Shown: positions 33,627 through 39,797 of the stretch, piece by piece
Numbering within the stretch: the stretch's first letter is position 1
How the letters are laid out: each line of letters opens with the position of its first letter
Assembly: GCA_022616075.1 (NCBI GenBank)
Contig: JAKEFK010000373.1
Location: 1 to 39,797 of the forward strand
Reading direction: 5' to 3'
DNA length: 39,797 nt
DNA from: a bacterium
GTDB lineage: Bacteria; Acidobacteriota; HRBIN11; JAKEFK01
Notes under the pieces: generated by a model
What the model was told of the DNA's origin: nothing
Database searches by the model: none
Seen by the model: only the letters and a program-made list of their open reading frames with translations
Translations under genes and position numbers: made by a program

Positions 33627-33642
33627 TGCAATATGTGTTCCA
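33627..33642 (-). promoter_or_regulatory. Sigma-54 promoter candidate for osmC-like gene
   Basis: The minus-strand TGGAACACATATTGCA has TGG and TTGCA boxes with correct spacing (A replaces C at the fourth position). It ends 23 nt before ATG 33603. Confidence 0.55.
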
Positions 33643-33662
33643 GCTATCACTGGGAATTGATC

Positions 33663-33678
33663 TGGCAACTGATTTGCT
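33663..33678 (+). promoter_or_regulatory. Sigma-54 promoter candidate for the acyl-CoA synthetase gene
   Basis: TGGCAACTGATTTGCT matches TGGCA and TTGCT with GG-N10-GC spacing. It ends 35 nt before ATG 33714 and is divergent from the element at 33627. Confidence 0.65.
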
Positions 33679-33713
33679 AAACTTAAATACACAAGGTGTA
33701 GTCAAGAAATCGA

Positions 33714-36446
33714 ATGAACAAAACACACGCGCATTACTTACCGCCTCTCTATCAGGATTCTCCGGAACACGGACGATTGATTTTGCGTGATGGCTCAACA
33801 GCCACGATCCGGTTCATTCAACCACAAGATCAGGATGCGACACAAAAATTCTTTGAACGCCTTTCTCCGGAATCGCGCTGGCTCCGTTTCTTCTCTCTTG
33901 CAAAACCTGATCCGAAACTAATCCTATCCATGTGTAATCCGACCGATCCGGCCGCTCAAACAACTCTGGTTGTCACAAGAGTTGTTGGTGGAGAGCTGCA
34001 GATCATTGCGGTCGCAACTTACTGGGGACAGAAAGACAAAACTGCCGAAGTAGGACTTGCAGTAGACGATCTATTTCAAGGGAAAGGAATCGGCACACTT
34101 CTATTGGAGCGGCTTGCTCTTCTGGCAGTGCGGAATGGGTTTTTACAATTTACCGCGACAACGCATGCTTCCAATCATCCAATGCTGGAAGTTTTTCGCA
34201 GATCCGGATTCCCCATTCAGGAAGAACGAGAAGGTAGCTATGTGCTGCTCAAATTTTCAGTGCAACCCACAGAGTCAAGCGTAGAGCGATCAGAAACGGT
34301 GGATCGAATCTTTACAACAGCTTCCCTGCTACCGGTTTTTCAGCCGAAATCGATTGCAGTGGTCGGCGCATCACGCGATCCATCCAGCATCGGTTACAGG
34401 ATTCTGGAAGAATTGATCAGGAACCGGTATCAAGGGCCCGTTTATCCTGTGAATCCGAAGGCGCGCGTGATCGGCTCAATTCACGCTTATCCAAGCGTAA
34501 AAAGTTTGCCGGAACCGGTGGATCTTGCTGTGATCACGGTTCCACTTCCCGCTGTGATGAGCGTTGTGGATGACTGCGCGGCAAATGGTGTACGCGCACT
34601 GATTGTCATTACAGCAGGTTTTGCCGAACTGGGTGGAAGCGGCAGTGAATTACAAAAACAACTGCTGGATAAGGTGCGCGGTTACGGCATGCGCATGGTG
34701 GGTCCCAATTGTATGGGAGTTTTGAACACAGATCCAAATGTGCAAATGAACGCCTCCTTTTCTCCGATTTTTCCGCCGGCAGGAACCGTCGCCATGTCTT
34801 CGCAAAGCGGCGCGCTTGGGATCACGATCCTTGATTTTGCGCGACAACGAGATCTTGGCCTTTCTACCTTCATCAGTGTAGGAAACAAGGCGGATGTCTC
34901 CGGCAATGATCTGCTGCAGTACTGGGAAGAAGATCCAAAAACAGATGTCGTTTTGTTGTACCTGGAATCTTTCGGCAACCCGCGGCGCTTCGCAAGACTG
35001 GCTCGCCGGGTCAGCCGTAGCAAACCAATCATTGCTGTAAAAAGTGGTCGAACACTTGCAGGAAAACGAGCTGCCGGTTCGCATACGGCGGCTATGGCCG
35101 CAAGCGACATTGCAGTGGAAGCGCTCTTCAACCAAACGGGAGTGATTCGCGCTCAGAGTCTGGAAGAAATGTTTGATCTGGCTGCAATGCTTGGGAATCA
35201 GCCGCTTCCGAAAGGAAGACGTGTTGGCGTTATTACAAACGCCGGCGGCCCCGGAATTCTTTGCACAGACTCCTGTGAAGCAAACGGACTGACGGTTCCG
35301 GAACTATCCAAACGAACTCAAGTAAGCTTAAGAAAATTCTTGCCGGCAGCTGCAAGCGTTAGCAATCCTGTAGACATGATTGCTTCTGCGCCACCGGAGC
35401 ACTACCGCAAGACGATTGAATGCGTCTTGAATGCGGACGAAGTCGATGCGTTGATTGTGATCTACATTCCAGTAATGAATACTGAACTCGGACCGGTGAG
35501 GTCAGCGATTGCGGAAGGCATCGCAGCAACCAGAAAAAAGAATGGCGCGAATAAACCTGTCCTTGCCTGCCTGATGTCGGATAAAGAAGGAAGTGGGACG
35601 CTCCAGGTGGAAAACGAAAAGATTCCCGCTTATCGATTTCCGGAAGCTCCGGCGATGGTGCTCGGGAAAGCGGCTGGATACGCAGAATGGAGAAAAGAGC
35701 CTCCGGGAATCATTCCAGATTTTGAAGACATTGATCCCAAAACTGCGCGGAAGATTTGCGAGACGGCGCTTAAAGAAAGGGGCCCTGGTTGGTTGACGGC
35801 GCAGGAGTGCAGAGACGTTTTGAAAACAATGTTCTTGCCTTTACCGCAAGGAGATGTTGCCAAAACCGCCGAACAAGCTGCTGAAGCTGCAGCGAAAGTT
35901 GGTTATCCGGTTGCGTTAAAACTTGCATCGCATGAGCTTATTCACAAAACGGAAATCGGTGGTGTTCGTTTGAATCTGAAAAATGCCGAAGAAGTTAGAG
36001 AAGCGTTTAACGAAATTCGCAAACGTCTCGAAGTTTCCGGCAAAGTGCAGGCAGTGGAAGGAGTGATTGTTCAACCAATGATTTCAGACGGCATTGAACT
36101 GATGGTGGGCGCAACAGAGGATCCCTCCTTTGGTCCGCTCATTGCGTTTGGACTGGGCGGTATTCACGTGGAAGTTCTGGGTGATGTATGTTTTCGTGTC
36201 AATCCATTAACCGACAAAGATGCGGCTCGAATGGTTCGTCAGATTCGAGGGTTCAAGCTGCTTCAAGGATATCGCGGACATCCTGCCGCGGATCTCGAAG
36301 CCATTGAGAATCTGTTATTGCGAATTTCACGGCTTGTTGATGACGTCCCCGAAATTACAGAACTGGATTTGAATCCGGTCTTCGCCCTGCCTCCCGGTCA
36401 AGGTTGCATGATTGCAGACACACGCATCAAAGTGGGATGGGTCTGA
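33714..36446 (+). CDS. GNAT acetyltransferase fused to ADP-forming acyl-CoA synthetase
   Basis: This 910-residue fusion starts with a GNAT domain at about residues 20-180 (VGLAVDDLFQGKGIGTLLLERLALLA is the acetyl-CoA loop). A CoA-binding domain follows at about 205-330 (SIAVVGASRDPSSIGYRI), then succinyl-CoA-ligase-like domains (GPNCMGVLNT, SSQSGALGITILDFA) and a C-terminal ATP-grasp domain from about 690 (GYPVALKLASHELIHKTEIGGV). The phosphohistidine of ADP-forming synthetases is present, H457 in AAGSHTAAMA; lysine acetyltransferases of the Pat type with an inactive synthetase part often lack it. So it may both make ATP from acetyl-CoA and acetylate proteins. The GNAT domain is N-terminal, the reverse of E. 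coli PatZ. Confidence 0.87.
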   Translation: MNKTHAHYLPPLYQDSPEHGRLILRDGSTATIRFIQPQDQDATQKFFERLSPESRWLRFFSLAKPDPKLILSMCNPTDPAAQTTLVVTRVVGGELQIIAVATYWGQKDKTAEVGLAVDDLFQGKGIGTLLLERLALLAVRNGFLQFTATTHASNHPMLEVFRRSGFPIQEEREGSYVLLKFSVQPTESSVERSETVDRIFTTASLLPVFQPKSIAVVGASRDPSSIGYRILEELIRNRYQGPVYPVNPKARVIGSIHAYPSVKSLPEPVDLAVITVPLPAVMSVVDDCAANGVRALIVITAGFAELGGSGSELQKQLLDKVRGYGMRMVGPNCMGVLNTDPNVQMNASFSPIFPPAGTVAMSSQSGALGITILDFARQRDLGLSTFISVGNKADVSGNDLLQYWEEDPKTDVVLLYLESFGNPRRFARLARRVSRSKPIIAVKSGRTLAGKRAAGSHTAAMAASDIAVEALFNQTGVIRAQSLEEMFDLAAMLGNQPLPKGRRVGVITNAGGPGILCTDSCEANGLTVPELSKRTQVSLRKFLPAAASVSNPVDMIASAPPEHYRKTIECVLNADEVDALIVIYIPVMNTELGPVRSAIAEGIAATRKKNGANKPVLACLMSDKEGSGTLQVENEKIPAYRFPEAPAMVLGKAAGYAEWRKEPPGIIPDFEDIDPKTARKICETALKERGPGWLTAQECRDVLKTMFLPLPQGDVAKTAEQAAEAAAKVGYPVALKLASHELIHKTEIGGVRLNLKNAEEVREAFNEIRKRLEVSGKVQAVEGVIVQPMISDGIELMVGATEDPSFGPLIAFGLGGIHVEVLGDVCFRVNPLTDKDAARMVRQIRGFKLLQGYRGHPAADLEAIENLLLRISRLVDDVPEITELDLNPVFALPPGQGCMIADTRIKVGWV

Positions 36447-36485
36447 CACACCTGACAAAAATTCTGGCTTCTTGACAAAATGACT

Positions 36486-36503
36486 GCGGGTTCAACCCGC
36501 TTT
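36486..36503 (+). terminator. Hairpin after the synthetase gene, possible terminator
   Basis: GCGGGTT-C-AACCCGC gives a 7-bp stem with a minimal loop, followed by only three T. It lies 40 nt after the stop at 36446 and just before the next promoter. It may be a weak terminator or a short palindromic repeat. Confidence 0.4.
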
Positions 36504-36516
36504 AGAGAGAGCCCTC

Positions 36517-36532
36517 TGGTACACGACTTGCA
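36517..36532 (+). promoter_or_regulatory. Sigma-54 promoter candidate for the secreted propeller gene
   Basis: TGGTACACGACTTGCA fits TGGCACGNNNNTTGCA with two differences and exact spacing. It ends 48 nt before ATG 36581, which has GGAGG upstream. Confidence 0.65.
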
Positions 36533-36580
36533 CGAACCCAGTTCGATTCGAATAAGTCGAGTTGACGGAGGTACAGAGTC

Positions 36581-38782
36581 ATGAAAACGAAAGCATGGCT
36601 GATCATTTGTGTATTTGCATTCATCGGAACTCTCCTTAACGGAAACGCGGCAGGCGCTCTACTTGACTCGCAATCTGACGATTGGATGAGCTCCTATTAC
36701 GCCTTCGTTTCCGCAAACGGAAATAATGAGGCGGCGGATGATTTCAATGTGATCGGTTCCATCGACCGCGTCTATGTCACCGGATACATGTTCAACTTTC
36801 CCTATCAGCATTTTCAGGGAGTTTGGGTGCGTTTTTATCAATACACCGCCGCCAATACTCCTGGCACATTGCGGGCCTCTTACTATCTTCGTTTCGATGA
36901 TCCGAACCTACTGTACGATCCGGATGGCGCGGGATGGTTCGACATAAAACTTGCCGTTCCCTTTCAAGCGTCAGGCAAGCATTTTCTCTCAGTTCAAATT
37001 GTGGCTGATTGGTGGAACTGGAACAGCGCAACAAAGCGATTTGCGCCGATGTACACAAGAAGCAACTCCGGTTCATGGTCACCACTGAATCAAGGATTAA
37101 CTTTCTGGCTGTACGGAACGGTAACCGGTCCCGGCCTCATCACAGAGATTAAGCCTACAACTGCGACCAGAAGCGGATTTATTGAAATTCTTGGTACGAA
37201 TTTCAGCGACAACGGTCAGGTCTTGATTGGTGGTTTGCCCGCTGCACACTCCACATGGAACTCGAATCGCATCGTAGCGTATGTACCAGAAGGTGTTCTT
37301 CCCGGTTCACCAGTTGTACAGGTTCAGACTGCAGGTGGAATCAGCAACGGATTGCCTTTGACCGTCACAGACCGGATCGCGGATGGACGAGTGTTGTGGC
37401 GTTTCCGAATGGACGCACTCTATTCAATGGTTCGGCCAGCTCGCGCGTCTGACGGCACCATATATGTGATAGATGTCTATGGTCGTCTTTACGCTCTTGC
37501 ACCCAATGGCGCATTGAAATGGATTGCCCGGAATGCGGGAGACAAAGGACTTGCGGTAGGACCAGACGGTACAATTTATACCGGATCGGAAAATGACGTA
37601 AAAGCATTTCAACCGGACGGCAAATTGAAATGGACTTTCGTTCAAAACCCGCGCGCCTTTATTCTGCTTGGCATCGGGGTTGGTCCTGACGGAAATGTTT
37701 ACGGTGTTGCTTCAAGTGGTATGGGTGTTTTTTCCCTAACACCACAGGGCACTCTGCGTTGGACCACGCCGGAGCAATATAATCGCCCCATTGTTGACTA
37801 TAGTGAAATTGTGTTTGGAATGAATGGTGGGACATGCCAGATGTACTTCTACGCCAACAATCACACGCGTGCGATCCGCTGTTCTGACGGAGCTCACGTT
37901 TTCTACGCGGCCGCTTCGCAACCTGTTGTCAGCCCACTGGACAAGTCGATCCACGTAAACGGCGGCGCTTTCAGTCCGTCGGGGCAACTGCTATGGCAAT
38001 TCTCCACCGGCTATGGTCTGAGTTTTCCTGACGTCGCTTCAGACGGAACTCACTACGTAACCAGCGGCTCCTTGAATGTTTATGCGTTGAATCCAAACGG
38101 CTCTGAGAAGTGGCACGCGCCGTTGACGGACTACACGGGAACTCCTGATGTGGATCCGGGAAACACTCTCCTACTCTTACCCGGCAGCAATACTCTCAAT
38201 TACCCGGGAATTATCCAGGGAATGAGTACGACTTCACAGAAGGTGCTGTGGAAAATTACATTGCCAATAGAAGAACCGCAAATCTATAACCCATGGACTG
38301 CTCAGTACGGCTTCAATCATTTTGTGAATATGCGCGCGAAGTTCTCTGCTGATGGAGGAGCTGCTTACCTTGTTACAGCGATAGCCACGGGCGGACTTAC
38401 TACGGATCGCTGCTTCATCTACGCTATTAGTACGGGTGGTAGCAATCCACCGCCACCGCCGCCTCCGCCTGGCAACATTCTGCAAGTAACCAAAATTACT
38501 CTTTCCGCGCGTGAACGGAACGGCGTTGTTACAGTCAACGGAACTGCGACCATTCTGGATCAGAACAATGCGACCGTTGCCGGCGCAGTGGTAAAAGCAA
38601 CATGGAAGCACCCCGGCGGGCAGCTGCTGAATCAATCCGCAACGACCGATTCAAAAGGATTGGCAAAATTCAGCACAACCAGTGGTCGAGGAACATACAC
38701 TTTAACGATCATCGATGTTGCTAAATCAGGATACTCCTTCAACAAAGCTGGAAGTGTTTTGAGCAAGAGCATCACGAAATAA
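36581..38782 (+). CDS. Secreted IPT/TIG and PQQ-like beta-propeller protein
   Basis: This 733-residue exported protein has a signal peptide (AWLIICVFAFIGTLLNGNAAGA). An N-terminal beta-rich domain of about 170 residues is unassigned. An IPT/TIG domain follows at about 190-265 (RSGFIEILGTNFSDNGQVLIGG). Next is a propeller of PQQ-like repeats (DGTIYVIDVYGRLYALAPNGALKW, DGTIYTGSENDVKAFQPDGKLKW, DGNVYGVASSGMGVFSLTPQGTLRW). A run of eight prolines links to a C-terminal Ig-like/carboxypeptidase-regulatory-like domain (VNGTATILDQNNATVAGAVVKATW). No cofactor-binding or catalytic site is evident, so a binding or surface role is likely. It starts at ATG 36581 with GGAGG about 9 nt upstream. Confidence 0.8.
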   Translation: MKTKAWLIICVFAFIGTLLNGNAAGALLDSQSDDWMSSYYAFVSANGNNEAADDFNVIGSIDRVYVTGYMFNFPYQHFQGVWVRFYQYTAANTPGTLRASYYLRFDDPNLLYDPDGAGWFDIKLAVPFQASGKHFLSVQIVADWWNWNSATKRFAPMYTRSNSGSWSPLNQGLTFWLYGTVTGPGLITEIKPTTATRSGFIEILGTNFSDNGQVLIGGLPAAHSTWNSNRIVAYVPEGVLPGSPVVQVQTAGGISNGLPLTVTDRIADGRVLWRFRMDALYSMVRPARASDGTIYVIDVYGRLYALAPNGALKWIARNAGDKGLAVGPDGTIYTGSENDVKAFQPDGKLKWTFVQNPRAFILLGIGVGPDGNVYGVASSGMGVFSLTPQGTLRWTTPEQYNRPIVDYSEIVFGMNGGTCQMYFYANNHTRAIRCSDGAHVFYAAASQPVVSPLDKSIHVNGGAFSPSGQLLWQFSTGYGLSFPDVASDGTHYVTSGSLNVYALNPNGSEKWHAPLTDYTGTPDVDPGNTLLLLPGSNTLNYPGIIQGMSTTSQKVLWKITLPIEEPQIYNPWTAQYGFNHFVNMRAKFSADGGAAYLVTAIATGGLTTDRCFIYAISTGGSNPPPPPPPPGNILQVTKITLSARERNGVVTVNGTATILDQNNATVAGAVVKATWKHPGGQLLNQSATTDSKGLAKFSTTSGRGTYTLTIIDVAKSGYSFNKAGSVLSKSITK

Positions 38783-38807
38783 GTAATCCTGGAAGAGACC
38801 GCAGGCT

Positions 38808-39284
38808 CTACTTTTGGCCCATCTGCTCGAATGCTCTCTTACCGCGCTCGATTACTTCCTCTTCTGACAGATCTTCTTTATGGGTGCCGATGGACCATTC
38901 GTGGCCGAATGGATCTTTCAGCTTGCCGTAGCGGTCACCCCAGAATTGGTCCGCAACGGGCATGGATACAGTGGCTCCGGCATTGACAGCGCGTTGAAAT
39001 ACGCCGTCCACATCATCTGTATATATATGGAGCACAACCGGACTTCCGTTCAGTGACAGGGGAGAGAGAACGTGCCAGGATGGAAATTCATCAGCCAGAA
39101 ACAAAATGGAATTGCCAATCTTCAACGACGCATGCATGATCTTTCCATCCGGAGTTTTGTGTACGCTTTTTGTCTCCGCTCCAAAAGCTTTGCCATAAAA
39201 TTCAATTGCTTTTTCCGCATCGCGAATCACAAGATGCGGGGTGATCGTATGAAAACCTTCAGGTATTGCTTTTACGTTTGCCAT
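38808..39284 (-). CDS. VOC (glyoxalase/PhnB-like) family protein
   Basis: This protein of about 158 residues has the vicinal oxygen chelate fold, in the PhnB-like group: TPHLVIRDAEKAIEFYGKAFGAET at the N-terminus, HASLKIGNSILFLADE, a DDVDGVFQRAVNAGATVSMPVADQFWGDRYGKLKDPFGHEWSIGTH segment, and a C-terminal Glu-rich helix. I chose ATG 39284 (MANVKAIPEG), which follows AAAGGAGG; the frame is open six codons upstream inside the ribosome site. It converges with the propeller gene. PhnB-like proteins often lack the full metal site, and no substrate can be assigned. Confidence 0.83.
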   Translation of the reverse strand: MANVKAIPEGFHTITPHLVIRDAEKAIEFYGKAFGAETKSVHKTPDGKIMHASLKIGNSILFLADEFPSWHVLSPLSLNGSPVVLHIYTDDVDGVFQRAVNAGATVSMPVADQFWGDRYGKLKDPFGHEWSIGTHKEDLSEEEVIERGKRAFEQMGQK

Positions 39285-39370
39285 AGAAAAACCTCCTTTC
39301 AAATTCTAGTGATAACCGTTATTGTGTGCCACTCAGCTAACAAGGGGAGGTTGGAAGAACTTCGAAAAAG

Positions 39371-39408
39371 ACAATCCCCTCATTCATCTCCCCTTCATAA
39401 GGGGAGAA
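39371..39408. repeat. Palindromic repeat, second copy of the 11861 element
   Basis: TCTCCCCTT (39387-39395) pairs with AAGGGGAGA (39399-39407) around CAT. It is preceded by ACAATCCCCTC, as the copy at 11861 has ACAACCCCCCTC. This copy is intergenic, between the VOC gene and the lipoprotein gene. Confidence 0.75.
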
Positions 39409-39483
39409 GTTGCGCAACCAGCTTTGGGACATTACACAGCTGGTGTTTGATATTTTCTCCGGACAAGTGCAAGATTAATCCGG

Positions 39484-39797
39484 ATGAAGCCCCTCAAACT
39501 CTGGCTACTCCTATCTACGGGAATGATCTTCCTGGCCGGCTGCGGTGTCTCGGAAAGGGCTCCGCTGGAAGTTGCCTTCCGGAGCAGCATTTCCTATCTT
39601 GATCCGATCCGCGAAAACACCGTGATATCCAATTCCATCTACTGCAACCTGTATGAACCTCTCGTGGTAAGAGATTCAAACTTGAGGATCACGCCGGCTC
39701 TGGCCGTGGAATGGTCCAATCCTGATGACAGAACGTGGTTGTTTAAGCTGCGCGCAAATGTGCGGTTTCATGATGGTACTCCTTTGCGGGCCCGGGA
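39484..39797 (+). CDS. Oligopeptide/nickel-type ABC transporter substrate-binding lipoprotein (partial)
   Basis: The first about 104 residues of a family 5 extracellular solute-binding protein lie here, and the gene runs off the right edge. A lipoprotein signal with lipobox is clear (LLLSTGMIFLAGC). The mature start follows the family pattern: LDPIRENTVISNSIYCNLYEPLVV, ITPALAVEWSNPDDRTWLFKLRANVRFHDGTPL. It would bind peptides or similar solutes at the cell surface or periplasm. It starts at ATG 39484; the site upstream is weak. Confidence 0.85.
   Translation, partial: MKPLKLWLLLSTGMIFLAGCGVSERAPLEVAFRSSISYLDPIRENTVISNSIYCNLYEPLVVRDSNLRITPALAVEWSNPDDRTWLFKLRANVRFHDGTPLRAR

Noticed and set aside
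36472-36477. TTGACA as a sigma-70 -35 box upstream of the secreted propeller gene
   Set aside because: No -10-like hexamer lies 16-18 nt downstream; that stretch is the GC-rich hairpin. The sigma-54 site at 36517 is better.
1-39797. tRNA, rRNA, CRISPR, transposase, integrase or phage genes
   Set aside because: I looked for clover-leaf ends, regularly spaced repeats and recombinase motifs by eye and saw none. The repeats present are isolated palindromes.

Overview
The window reads as a chromosomal segment of an uncultured, facultatively anaerobic Gram-negative-type bacterium. It has a signal-peptide-bearing porin, Tat signals, multihaem cytochromes and many sigma-54-type promoters. Acidobacteriota or a related soil or sediment phylum is my guess from gene content; the sequence does not settle it. 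I see no rRNA, tRNA, CRISPR array, transposase or phage gene.

Layout. (1) 1-1.9 kb: a truncated Rrf2-type regulator at the left edge, a radical SAM protein and a hemerythrin. (2) 1.9-8.7 kb, minus strand: a seven-gene operon for anaerobic aromatic-ring reduction. It holds four subunits of an ATP-dependent benzoyl-CoA-reductase-type enzyme (sizes and order like Azoarcus bzdNOPQ), an unusual amidohydrolase-fold protein, a cyclohexadienoyl-CoA hydratase and a zinc-type hydroxyacyl-CoA dehydrogenase with a frameshift. A second hemerythrin lies just upstream. (3) 9.6-23.1 kb, plus strand: one long, tightly overlapping operon. It runs from a Cys-rich Rrf2 regulator through an FAD/ferredoxin GltD-like oxidoreductase, Rieske protein, cytochrome b, heptahaem cytochrome c, a periplasmic nitrate reductase/nitrite oxidoreductase-like molybdoenzyme (alpha, beta, gamma), a TorD/NarJ-type chaperone and an outer-membrane porin. 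The alpha and gamma genes carry frameshifts and the porin carries an in-frame TAG. (4) 23.1-26.2 kb, minus strand: NrfH and NrfA (ammonia-forming nitrite reductase) with a polytopic membrane protein. (5) 26.3-36.4 kb: a stress/low-oxygen type island with two tandem-domain universal stress proteins, a GGDEF protein with an alcohol dehydrogenase, an APS-kinase-like protein, a CBS protein, a small zinc-finger protein, OsmC and a GNAT/ADP-forming acyl-CoA synthetase fusion. It also contains a patch of three broken genes (multicopper oxidase, phosphotransferase, L,D-transpeptidase). (6) 36.4-39.8 kb: a secreted beta-propeller protein, a VOC protein and the start of an oligopeptide-type ABC substrate-binding lipoprotein.

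How it fits together. Ring reduction would supply electrons and acyl-CoAs. The cytochrome b/Rieske/molybdoenzyme operon and NrfHA would connect the quinone pool to nitrate and nitrite. Hemerythrins, Usp, CBS, OsmC and the ADP-forming synthetase fit oxygen or energy stress.

The most striking signal is regulatory. Twelve sites of the form GG-N8-TTGC, matching the sigma-54 -24/-12 consensus, sit in front of almost every transcription unit, including the aromatic operon, the molybdoenzyme operon and the stress genes. This looks like one sigma-54 regulon for anaerobic respiration and survival. Several single-base frameshifts lie in short homopolymers and may be sequencing errors, so the broken state of those genes should be treated cautiously.
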